Source: Liriodendron chinense
Taxonomy: Eukaryota; Streptophyta; Magnoliopsida; Magnoliales; Magnoliaceae
Length of the DNA stretch: 64,000 nucleotides
Direction of reading: 5' to 3'
Assembly: GCA_003013855.2 (NCBI GenBank)
Contig: PVNU02000424.1
Span: forward strand, 1,674,001 to 1,738,000
A program made the translations under genes and the position numbers. Under the pieces are notes generated by a model that was not told where the DNA came from, did not search any database, and saw only the letters and a program-made list of their open reading frames with translations. Shown piece after piece: positions 48,591-59,603 of this stretch; positions within the stretch are counted from its first letter, which is position 1; the number at the start of each line of letters is the position of its first letter.

Positions 48591-49896
48591 GGATCCTGTG
48601 TATCGGGATGATTGATCTCCTAGTCTGACGGAGATATAGAGTATATTAGGTTTAGGTTTTTTTTTCTGTTTTATTTTTATTGCATTAGTAAATTTAGATG
48701 CCGGAGGTAGATTCCCATGATCGACTCATTCAGGTACTCTCATACTCACCCTCTTTTATTTTTTATAATTGCTCTCATGTTCATGCTCATGCATATCTTT
48801 TTACATTGAAGACAATGCAAGATTTGGTTGGGGGTGAGATTCCTAGAATCTAGCAGTTTGTGGACATTTCGAGCAATGTTTGTAGAAATTTTTTAATTTT
48901 TATGAAACATTAAAAATCTTTTGGAAAATCTTGTTTCTATGCACTTGGGATGTTAAAAGTATGAAAAGATGAGAGATTAATTGATGAGAGTTTAAGATTC
49001 AAATATAATGGGTCTCTATATGAATTCCCCCAATGAGTTTATTGACAGACAATTTTAACGTTTTTTACTCTAGTTCACATTACACGAGTCTCATGATTTG
49101 AAGGAACTACTAGACTTGTAGATTAGTTAGACTAAAGATTTGAAGTATTTAGGAACCAAGCTGGGGAACTTTGTCCATCCTTGCTCATGCGAAATAAGAG
49201 AAAAGAATGGAAGATATGGATTTCTAAAAATCCTATCTAATGTTTATGAATAAGAGAATGAAGATATGGTATTCATTGAGTATTTGTGAAAATTTTCAAA
49301 AAGAGCTACCTATTACCAACCAGGGGATGGTCTACCTGTTACCAAAGCTGGAAATGAGTAGTGTGAAAGTCGTCGGAGAAACGGTAAGGCAAATTCTTAT
49401 CATTGGCAATTGGTTGATTCTGTACACTTTTAGATCTTTTGTTTAGCTGATTTATGAAGAAGGTAATCCTAAAAAGTCATGAGATGAATATACACAATGT
49501 ACACTAGATCATACCTGTTCGGATTCGTCTATTTGTCAATAAATCGGTGGGGATTTTATGTGGACACTTATTATGTTTGGAAAACTTGGGACTTTAATTT
49601 CTCATCATTTAGTTTTTCTGAATTTTGCATCTATATGTCTTAAAGTCTATAGAAGCATAATTTCCAAGAGAGAGTTGAGTTTTCAGAGAAGTAGATTATT
49701 TCACGCATGTTTTGCTCGGGATTAGCAAAATGCTGGTTAGGGAGTGTGTGGAGCTCCTAAATTATACATATTCTAACCCATATCATTACATTGTATGCAT
49801 GATTACATATTTTTCAAGAGAGAGTTGAGTTTTCAGAGAAGTAGATTGTTTCACGCATGTTTTGCTCGAGATTAGCAAAATGCTGGCTGGGGAGTG
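48591..49896 (+). other. 3' non-coding internal region of element B
   Basis: AT-rich. The purine-rich GGGGAGTG stands directly before the 3' LTR. Its end is tandemly duplicated (next entry). Confidence 0.6.
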
Positions 49897-49959
49897 TGTT
49901 GAGCTCCTAAATTATACATATTATAACCCATATCATCACTTTGTATGCATGATTTACAT
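49660..49959 (+). repeat. 150-bp tandem duplication across the internal/3' LTR junction
   Basis: CAAGAGAGAGTTGAGTTTTC, the GCAAAATGCTGG block and the LTR start TGTGGAGCTCCTAAATTATA / TGTTGAGCTCCTAAATTATA occur twice at 150-bp spacing (LTR starts at 49747 and 49897). Confidence 0.9.
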
Positions 49960-51207
49960 GTCTAAAAGTCTTATCTAATGCATGTTTTGTAGATGTAGGA
50001 ATGAAAGAGAGTCTTCACCCAATTAATGACTAAAAGACTTCATTTAGAAGCCTTTATATAACGACCAAAGTGGGCCAAAGAAGGAAGAAGAGCAAGGAAA
50101 GGAGAGGGAGAAAGAAAGAAAGAAAATTAAAGAAAATAAAGGTAAGATCGGTCAGCCACAAGGCAGCCCACTACACACTCGTTGGACCAATGTCCAGACT
50201 GGTCCGACCGGTCTGCCATGTGGAAGCCACCTCCTTTACACTCCCTGGGCCAAGACCAGAAGGGTCCAATCGGTTAAGACTGGTCGGCCAGTGTATTTTA
50301 TTGAATTTCAGCAGCTTGTTAAGCAAGCTCAGATTTTTCCGCGCAATTGCATAAGTAGCTGCGAATTCAGTAAGATTCTGAGTTGGTGAGGCTTCTCCAT
50401 TATAAAAAGACACTAAGGTTTCGTTCCTAATGATATAGAAGGTTAAGGACTTCGTGGGAGGTGAAGAAGATCATCGTGGAGCGTCTACAACTCTCCTGAA
50501 TTCGATTTTTCATGTTTTTCATTAGTTTTTCATTGTTTTTAGTTGAAGCATGATAATGCTCGGCTATAACCTCTTAGCTAAGGCTAAGAGGTGAAGCTTG
50601 TAGCTAGTTATCATGTAGAATTCATTTGATTCAAGTACTCTACCTAAACTTTAGATTTTTAAGTTCTAGTTTGAATAAAAGTTGGTATTTTTTTATGTTT
50701 TATGAGAGTTCATGTGCTTCGGATATGGGTTCTTTGTAATTCTCTGAGATTATCATGTTTGGATTGATTAAGTTTGAATTGTAGTAATCCAATAGCATAC
50801 TATAGTCCATTGGCATGGCCGTTACTTCGAAGGCTACATATTCGGATTCTATCTGCTTTATTAGAACTAGAATCTTATTTTCAGATTTAAGTGGAGATTG
50901 TTTGTGTTTGATTGCTAAATCTTCTAACTAGAAGAGAGATAGAACTTCGAATCTAGTTGTGTTATGCTTGGATCAATGAATTCACATGGAACTACTATAA
51001 GTGGATCCTTGAGGCCTTAGTTCCAATAAATTATAGATTTTTATAAATTACTGTTTTAAGTTAGTTTATGAATTTGAAATCTAAAATTGCTGAGATTGGA
51101 GTTGTTACAATAATTCAAATTAGTTTACCCTAATTCCATGTGGATCGACCTCGGTCTTACGGAGAATTATTACTACATCGCAACCTTGCACTTGAGGCGA
51201 TCGAATA
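49897..51207 (+). repeat. 3' LTR of element B
   Basis: Collinear with the 5' LTR but its GACCGGTC cluster (50148-50290) is shorter: about 33 bp and 10 bp are missing relative to 41781-41910. One exact ACCGGTC is at 50207-50213. TATAAAA is at 50401-50407. Ends GATCGAATA. Confidence 0.9.
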
Positions 51208-51212
51208 ATAGC

Positions 51213-54200
51213 GTAATCACTAGCGTCGCACATGATCTCAAAAGGAAGGCTTCAATCAGGTGGTTGCATTATAGGAGCACATGTCAACATACCTTTAAGT
51301 TTGACAAAGGCATTTTAACATTCCTCATTCCACTTAAATGAGTTTTCCTTTTGGAGGAGGTTACATAAAGGATGAGAGAGGGTACTAAAGTCCTTGATGA
51401 ACCTCCTATAGAATTCGGCATGTCTTACGAAGGACCGCACATCTCGTACACTCTTGGGTAGTGGAAGGTTAGAGATAAGATCGATTTTAGCTTTGTCCAC
51501 CTCGATTCCCTTGGCTGAGATAATGTGACCAAGGACTATTCCCTTTTGAACCATAAAGTGACATTTCTCCCAATTCAGCACAAGGTTCTTCTCTTCGTAC
51601 CTTTTTAAAACAGTTTTTAAGTGCCCAAAGCAGTCATCAAAGTTATAACCAAATATGGAGAAGTCGTCCATGAAGACTTCAAGAATTTTACCCACCATAT
51701 CTAAAATGATACTCAACATGCAATGCTAAAAAGTGGTAAGGGCATTGCACAGGCCAAACGGTATCCTTCGATAAGCAAAAGTGTTGAATGGACATGTGAA
51801 TGTTGTCTTCTCTTGGTCCTTCAAGGCGATCTCTATTTAGTTGTATCCTGAATATCCATCGAGGAAGAAAAAGTGGGAATAACCCGCTAACCGTTCTAAG
51901 ATTTGATCAACAAAGGGTAAAGGGAAGTGATCTTTCCTTGTGATAGTGTTTAGCTTTCGATAGTCAATGTACATTCTCCAACCGGTAGTGACTCTGGTTG
52001 GCACGAGTTTATTGTTGGCATTGGCTACATTAGTTATTCCGAATTTCTTAGGCACTGACTTGAGTTGGACTCATCCATTGACTATTGGATATTGGGTAGA
52101 TGATACCCACATCCAATAGTTTCAATCACCGTGGCCTTAACCACCTCCTTCATGTTTGGATTGAGGCGTCTTTGTGGTTACCTAGATGTCCTCGCATTCT
52201 CCTCAAGGTGTATACGATGAATACAAATTAGGGGGTCTATGCCTTTGAGATCCATAATTGACCAACCGATGGCATTCTTATGCTCTTTTAGAGTGTAATC
52301 AACCTACTCTCTTTATTCCTCATCCAAGTGGGAAGAAATCACCATCGGATATATATTATCTCGACCTAAATATAAATATTCCAAATCCGTAGGCAACAGT
52401 TTTAAGTTAAGCTTTGGAGCTTTGATACCTAGACGGAAGAGGCTTGTTCTAGGTTAAAGGCAAAGGCTCAAATGGTGTTTTCCATCTGTTAGTATCAAGT
52501 ACCGGCAAAAAGTCCAAAATGGCATCCATCTCTCGTATCATGTAATCATCAATATCATGAGAATGAGCTAAAATGCTTCTAAGTGATTGGAGAAAAATGT
52601 CAAGAGAGATGTATCTTCCACGAATGAATCAATCAAATTTATTTCGTGGACCTCATCATCTCCATCTCGTGGTTGTTTACATAAATCAAATATATTCAAC
52701 TCAAGTGTCATATTTCCGAAGGACATTCAGTACAAGCCCGTTTCTACAATTGATGATTGGATTTGAAGTGGCTATGAAAGGGCGGCCAAATATGACGGAA
52801 ATTTGAGCACCAGTACCAATCACATGATGTGTATCTAAGACAATAAAATCCACTGGATAGTAGAATTTATCGACTTGTACAAGCACACCTTCAATCATTC
52901 CTCTTGGTATACAAATAGATCAATTAGCAAGTTGGAGTGTGGTTTTGGTGGGTTTTAATTCACCTAAACCAAGTTGTTCGTAGAGCGAGTATGGGATGAG
53001 GTTAACACTTACCCCCAAATCGAGTAAGGCTTGTTCGATCTGGTAGTCACCTATGATGCATGAGATAGTAGGACTACCCAGATCCTTGTACTTTTGGGGA
53101 ACCTCTTATTTTATGATGGCACTCAAGTTCTCAGTCAGAAGTACTTTATTGTGTATATTGTGTTTTCTTTTGACCGTACAAAGTTCCTTAAAAAATGTGG
53201 CATATGATGGTATTTGTTTTATAGCATCCAACAACGGGATGTTGATCTTCACTTGCTTAAAAACCTCTAAAATTTTCAGATTTTTGTTTAGAGGTTTGGG
53301 TGAAATCAACTTTTGGGGAAAAGGGGCAACTAACCTGTATTGCTTTTTCAGTTCTTTCTCATGTGGAGTGTTGCTAAAACCATCATCCTTGTTGGCAATT
53401 TTCGGATCATTAGGCTTTTGGGCCTTTATCGGATTAGATTTGTCAATTATTTTACCACTTCATAAGGTTGTGATGGCTTTAACATACTCCATATGTTAGG
53501 AGGATGAGCTAATATTTTGTATCTCAAATTGGGTTCTTAGATTAGGAAGAGGTTAGGCAGGAAGTGTGCCTTTCTTCCTTACAGCTAAGATGAGATTCAA
53601 CTCTAGCCATTGAAGATTTCAAATCGTTGATGGCTTGAGATGTGTTTTGGTTGAATTTTAGTTGTTCTTGCATGAACCCATCAATTTTCGGAGAATTTGT
53701 CTTGTTATATTAGCTTGAATCGACATGAATGCACCCAACATCTCCTCAAGTGTAGCTTTTGGTGTGATTACAAGGGATGGTCCTAGCAAAGGTTGAGCTT
53801 GAGGGGTGTTATTTGCATTTGCAGTTGGTCCATTCCTCCAACTAAAGTTGGGATGCTTCCTCCAACTTGGATTGTACGTGTTTGGGTTTTAAGCACTGAA
53901 TGGTCTTTGATAATTGTTTATGGCATTGGATTGTTCTTGCAAAGCTTCTTGAAATGCAGGAATTGTTAGACAATCTTGTGTTTCATGTAGATTGGTGGCA
54001 CAAATACCACAAGATTATCAACAACTTCCTTGGAGTTAATCGTTTCTCATTTCTTTAATTCCATGGCCTCAACTTTTCTTGTGAGGCTAGCTACACATGC
54101 ACTCATATTGTCTTCTTCTGAGAGGACATAAATTCCTCCCTTTTCTCTTTGTTCGCCTATCTTGGGATTTGCTGGTTTAAATGTATCCCACAATTGCCCA

Positions 54201-54225
54201 TTCTCAGCCAAAATATCAAAGTAAT
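51213..54225 (-). pseudogene. Element A gag, protease and RT, broken
   Basis: Minus strand, from high to low coordinates: gag C-terminal part 54225-53400 (L-W-D-T-F-K-P near the cut), C-terminal gag linker with I-P-L-L-D-A-I-K-Q-I-P-S-Y-A near 53240, protease about 53090-52700 (D-L-G-V-S-V-N), RT 52140-51340 with Y-I-D-Y-R-K-L-N, F-L-D-G-Y-S-G-Y and F-M-D-D (complement of 51662-51676), then the start of RNase H up to D-A-S-D-Y-A-I at the B insertion. Stops are frequent. At 54226 it is cut inside gag by the LTR of element C. Confidence 0.85.
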
Positions 54226-56028
54226 TGTTGCAGCTCTTAAATGTGTATATTTGAACCCTATTTTATCACTAACTATGCATGATTTACATGTTTAAAGACT
54301 TACCTAATGCATGGTTTTGTGATTGTAGGAATGAGAGAGAGACTTCGTAATTCGAGTGCTTAGAGACACTTCTTATATACCTTGAAGATCAAAGGAATAA
54401 GCGACCAAAGGTGGATCAAAGATGCAATGAAGATGAGGGAAGAAAAGCTTGAAAAATCAACAATTTACATGACCTCCGGCAGGCTGGCCACAGCCACTCG
54501 CTAGCCGGCCAAACCTCTGGAAACAGCGTTCTCGCTGGAGGAATTTTGTGAAGGTCGGCTGGCAGGTTGGCCTATGTAATATTATGTCTAGAGAGTTTTG
54601 CAGATTGAAGCCTAAGCTCCGGCCGGCCGGCCAACACCTAAAGACTTCTCGAACTTCGATTTTCCTGCTTAAAATGCAATATTTACAGGATTTCTCAAAG
54701 GTTTTTCGCAGCTAGCGCCGAAAACCTACCTAAGGTATCTTAGAAGAGATCTACTGTGATGAGAGGGGATAAAGATGGATCCTAAGTTCTACAATCTCCC
54801 TTTGCTAGTTTGCTTTCTAGTTCTTCATGTTTTTAGTTGATTGCATATTTTTCTTTAGCATGGTCGGTTAAACCTCTTAGCTAAGGCTAAGAGGTGAAGC
54901 TTGTAGTGAATCTAAGATGTTTTAATTCATTTTTTATGGTTTTAAGTTGAATTTTTAATGTTGAACAATAGTTTGTTAGGTTTTAATGACGTTCAAGTAG
55001 TTTTTCTTAATCTTATGATGACTCATGGATATTTGGAAAAAGACTCCTCTACCTCGTTCCTAGGGTATCGTAGAAGAGATCTACTATGGTGAGAGGCAGA
55101 GAATGATAGATCCGGAGTTCTACAACTCCCTTTGCTAGTTTGCTTTCTAGTTCTTTATGTTTTTAGTTGATTTCATGTTTTCCTTTAGCATGATTGGCTA
55201 AACCTCTTAGCTAGGGCTAAGAGGTGAAGCTTGTAGTGAATCTAAAATGTTTTAATTCGTTTTTTATGGTTTCAAGTTGAATTCTTAACGTTGAACAATG
55301 GTTTTGTTGAGTTTTAATGAACTTCTAAGTAGTTTTTCTTAATCTTATGATGACTTATGGATGTTTGGAAGAATTTTCTTAGATCTTAGTTGTTTTGCAA
55401 AGTTCTAGACCTGTATGCTTCGAGGAATTGGATTCAAGATACTCTAGACTTGGTTCTTCATGTGGGAACTTCAAACCAAAAGTTGTATCTTTTTCCTGAA
55501 ATTCTGAATTATGTGTTGCTTGTTTATATGATTTAAATCAAGTTCAAATCATGATATTAGTTAAGCTTTGTGATAGGGTTTGATGATTATTATGATTGTG
55601 ATCTTAATCTATTGGAACTAGGATTGGCCTATGCAATTAAGTGTGCCCAAGTCCTAACTTGAATTAAGGGAATCATGTTGATGAACTACACATTTGACAG
55701 ATTGTTTAATTGATATAACCACTCTATAATCCAACTAGATAGGATTTGATTTCGATTCTAGTTATGTAATTGAGAAACCACAATGAATTATGCATCAAGG
55801 ATAGCTACAAGTGGATCCTTGGCACCCTAGTGCTTCTTTTATATTGTTTACATTCACTTCTAGTTAAAGATTACCCATCTACATTCAATTTCCAAATTTG
55901 TTTAGTTTGATTTCAATTAGAGACTATTGGAAGTGATTTTGTGAATTCCTGAGTTAGTCCCTGTGGATCGACTTCAATCTTACCAAGATTATGACTACAT
56001 CGCAACCCTATACTTGGGGAAGCAAACA
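54226..56028 (+). repeat. 5' LTR of Athila-type element C
   Basis: Starts TGTTGCAGCTCTTAAATGTG, ends GAAGCAAACA. It is 1,803 bp because an internal segment of about 330 bp is duplicated (54734 and 55064, GGTATCNTAGAAGAGATCTA). The promoter-side cluster here is CCGGCCGGCC-like (54480-54630). No TATAAAA is found at the expected place. Confidence 0.85.
54734..55393 (+). repeat. 330-bp tandem duplication in LTR C
   Basis: AAACCTCTTAGCTAAGGCTA at 54870 and AAACCTCTTAGCTAGGGCTA at 55200 mark the two units. Confidence 0.9.
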
Positions 56029-56034
56029 AGTTTT

Positions 56035-56052
56035 TGGCACCGTTGCCGCGGA
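56035..56052 (+). other. Primer binding site of element C
   Basis: TGGCACCGTTGCCGCGGA, two mismatches from the Athila/Asp-tRNA site. Confidence 0.85.
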
Positions 56053-56459
56053 CTTTGACGGTTTTTACAGGATTTTTAAAAATAGTTTTTATTTAAAATT
56101 TTTAGGAGTCTTTCATTAGTACTAACTTAGTTTGTTTTATTTTGTTTTATTTTTTTGTTCGTAGGAATTTCTTGGAGTTGAAGTAGTTAGTTCAAATCAA
56201 GTTTTGCCCTTCTAACTTTATCTTTTCTTCTTTTCTATTCTTTTCTTTTTCTGAAATTGCATGCCACATTGGGTTCGGGATTTAAGTAACCTGATTAACC
56301 AGTGAAGGAGGGATTATTGAGGGAATAGATAAGGAACCTCGTGTTAAGAACCACTTAAAATTTAAATTTTGTCTAAAAATATGGCTTGAAAATCAACCCA
56401 ATCCAATGACCAATCAAAATCTGGGCTAAAACCAAATTGAAACGGGAGAGAATTAAGTT

Positions 56460-56846
56460 AAGAATGTTCATCAACCGAGAACTCTACGTAATTACTTGCA
56501 ACCTGCAAGAGCGAGCACTCCCTCATGCATATTCTTTTCACATAATGCGGGGAATATTGATCTTAAACCAGGAGTAATCCAACTCCTTCCTAAATTGCAT
56601 GGATTAGACAGTGAAAGTGCTTATCAACATCTTAAGAAATTCGATGAGGTTATAGCCACATTGCACTTTGCAAACGTAACAGATGATGTTGTGCAAATTA
56701 AGTTATTTCATTTTTCCCGTAAAGAGAAAGCTAAGGCTTGGCTTCATGCATTAAGGCCAAGATCAATTGGTACATGGACTGAGATGACTAGGGAGTTCAT
56801 AAAAAAGTTTTTCCCTACTCATAAAACAATCATGCTGAGGCGCTTA
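56460..56846 (+). pseudogene. Element C gag, truncated by a Copia LTR
   Basis: Athila gag core: P-G-V-I-Q-L-L-P-K-L-H-G-L, K-A-W-L-H-A-L-R-P, G-T-W-T-E-M, ending P-T-H-K-T-I-M-L-R-R. The next bases are a minus-strand Copia LTR end (TG at 56847), so the domain is cut by insertion, not by an ordinary stop. The remaining gag and pol should lie beyond the window. Confidence 0.8.
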
Positions 56847-58203
56847 TGAAAATACACCTTTTGTAGTAAAGACGTATGCGTGCGGAAGCTTTGAGAGCAA
56901 CTAGAATTATGGCTAAGTCTTATGGGGGGATTAGGACCTTTTGAAATTTTTTTACTTTTGCTTCCAAGCCTAAGTGGATCCAATCACAAGACTAACATAT
57001 GGTTTAAGAAATAATCTTCTTAGTCTAAGCATGCATAGATAATCAAATGATTTGACTTATAAGAATGGATCAATGAGCTCAAGTCTACACAACTAAGTGA
57101 AAGTACATCTTGTGTGTGGATGTGCCTATCTAGTGCCTAGCATACATTCCTATCAAGCATCATAATTAACAATTAAACATATAATGCTAAGATAATAATG
57201 TGCTCAAATACAATCACAAACACAAGCATATATAGTGGTTCGACTACTTGTCTACTCCACTTCAGTTCAAGTACTCAACCCATTTGAGCACACCGGCATT
57301 CACTTGGGAGTTTAAATCTGTTTCCTCCCAACCAAGGTGTTTTAAATCAGTTCCACCCAATCGATGAGTTTACAGGTTCCTCCCAACCTATGCGACCTAC
57401 TCAAGGTCACCTCAAGTCCTACTCAAGGACAACACACGTTCACTTTCGTGTTGGAGGCTCCCCCCTTGGAGATTTTGTTTAGGCTTGGCAAACGAGTTAA
57501 GGAGAGCCAAACAACCCCTAGTCTTTAGGCCAACAAATGCCCGAAGGAACGACCAACATCCCTATAGTTTTAGGCTTAACTAATAAGCCAAGGATTAGTA
57601 AATGACCCTAATTTGAGTTTGACAAACAAACTCTACACTCAACTCCCACAGGGAATTGAGTAGAAGGACACTGTACAATGACAACCTTACTTATCCCATG
57701 AGCCCCTTGTTCAGCGCCGGATGGGTTGTTTGATCTCTGCTCTCCCGTGCTTCAATCAGTTTCCCTTGCTCCCCCGATCATGTTGCCGCTACGTCGCCAA
57801 TGCCTCAGCTACACTTAATCAACCACATTGCAAATGATGCCTTTAATATGCTTAAGGTGATAGGAGGGTAGGTTAGAGATCTCTACAACTTATGGGAATG
57901 AGTTGCCTAGAGAGGCTGACCTACAAAGATCTCACCATAGAGTATTGAATAGGAATATGACTATCAAGTTCAATCCAATCTCTAGAGATCAAAAGAGGGA
58001 CAAGTGTATCTTCTTCTTAACCTTTGAAAGCTCTATACTTGTGATGAATCATAAGGAAGATTACTTGTTTCGGTTAGGAATAGAGCTCTTAATGATCTTT
58101 AAAAATGGTGGTTTCTATCTCTTTGAAATCCCCTCTCTTAGCTCAAAAAACGAATCCTCCTCTATATATAGATTTTCTTCCAATGGTAAAAAAACAGGTA
58201 GAT
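56847..58203 (-). mobile_element. Copia LTR (same family as 26419), U3 missing
   Basis: The reverse complement follows 27060-28449: TATATATAG box (58162-58171), CTTATGATTCATCACAAG, GGTGGAACTGATTTAAA, CTCCACTTCAGTTCAAG inverse, and TTAGCCATAATTCTAGTTGC near the end. It ends TTTTCA (complement of TGAAAA at 56847). The part upstream of the TATA box is absent because LTR A2 begins at 58204. Confidence 0.8.
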
Positions 58204-58255
58204 TATTCGCTCACCTCAAGTGCAAGGCTGCGATGTAGTAATAATTCTCGGTAAG
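58204..58255 (-). repeat. LTR A2 (Athila-type), end portion
   Basis: TATTCGCTCACCTCAAGTGC then the GCGATGTAGTAATAATTCTC block is the inverse of the Athila LTR end. It is cut by the solo LTR at 58256 and continues at 61551. Confidence 0.8.
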
Positions 58256-59556
58256 TGCTACAACCCGAAGATTGCACACCCAAGTGCAGGTAGCGAAGTA
58301 GTAAAATACTCGGTAAGACCGAGGTCGATCCACAGGGATTGGGGTTAAGAACACTTAGAGGAATTAGTTTAGGTGAGTGAGATGAAATTTGGTTTATCTA
58401 CGAGAGTGGAGCAAGTTGTGTGTGGTGAAAGACAAAAATAGAAAAGGGGCTAAAGCATCAGGGATCCACCTTTGATTCATTCACAAGATTTGATTTATTG
58501 GTCCAACTATAACTCAACTGGAATTGAATAAAGATTCATTCCAATCGAAGATGAAATAGTTAAACCATTTGCATATTTCATAAAAGATGGTGATCTAAAC
58601 CGATTGATTTGACCATGAAGCACTCGTTAGTTGATCGCAGGGAATTCCAAGCATCCACTGTGCCCGGAGTCGACAATGGATCAAGGAATTGTACAGATCA
58701 ACAACTTTGCCAACTAGTCAACCGATAATATCACAATTCATACGATCAAATACTTACAAGATAGGAGGCTTTGATTAACTGATCCACCGTTAAGATCTCG
58801 TCTATCGATAGTAGGGAATCCAAAGCATCCAATGTGCCCGGAGTCTACAATGGATCAAGGGATTTTATAGATCGATGACTTTGCCTGCACTAGCTTGATG
58901 ACCGTAGGGAATCCGAAGCATCCAACGTCCAACGTGCCCGGAGTCGACGATGGATCAAGGGGCTTGCACAACAATAGCGTCTGCCGAGGTGGATAACCGA
59001 ACCAATCAACCAAAGAGAACTCCAACATTTACACCACACAATGTTGAACCAAAAGAACCATAGCTTGCAAATTTCTTCAACGCCTTCACCCCTAGCCTTA
59101 GCCAGAGGTTTAGCCAACCATGCTATAATGGAAGACTAAAAGTCTCTACAAAAGAGAAAATTCTACACTACTCTATACTACAAATGAAAGAATGAAAGAA
59201 AACTAAAGAAGAGAGGAGAGGAGTTGTAGAGAATGGGATTTTATGATTGAAATGAGGAGGAGAGGCCTCCTTTTATAGACTTTTGAGAGGCTCCCAAGCC
59301 TCCTCCCAATCCTAGGTGGCACTCCAAACCCAAAGCTAGATTTTTTTTTTTAGGTTTGGGAATGGAGTTAGGCTTGGAGTGCCTAAAACAAACTTTTGGG
59401 CTTGGAGTTAAGCTTGGAATGACATGTGGCAAAAAAGTACTCCAAGCCTAGGTGGCTACTCCAAACCCAAAGCAGATTTGTTTGGAGGTTTGGGAATGGA
59501 GTGAGGCTTGGATGATGAGGTGGCATTCCAAGCCTTACACATGTGTTGGGAAGAGA

Positions 59557-59562
<6 letters not shown>

Positions 59563-59600
<38 letters not shown>
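59563..59600. repeat. (GA)n microsatellite
   Basis: About 19 GA units inside the solo LTR U3. Confidence 0.95.

Positions 59601-59603
<3 letters not shown>

Larger units (their letters stand above)
41533..51207 (+). mobile_element. Complete Athila-type Gypsy element B nested in element A
   Basis: LTRs 41533-42875 and 49897-51207, Asp-tRNA-like primer site, gag, protease, RT, RNase H and integrase in Gypsy order. Target duplication ATAGT (41528-41532) / ATAGC (51208-51212). The LTRs differ by roughly 8% over the first 185 bp by eye, so it is not recent. All coding parts carry stops or shifts, and no env-like frame was found. Confidence 0.92.

Noticed and set aside
52573..53499. Plus-strand frames at 52573-53499
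   Set aside because: They are antisense to the protease/gag region of element A.
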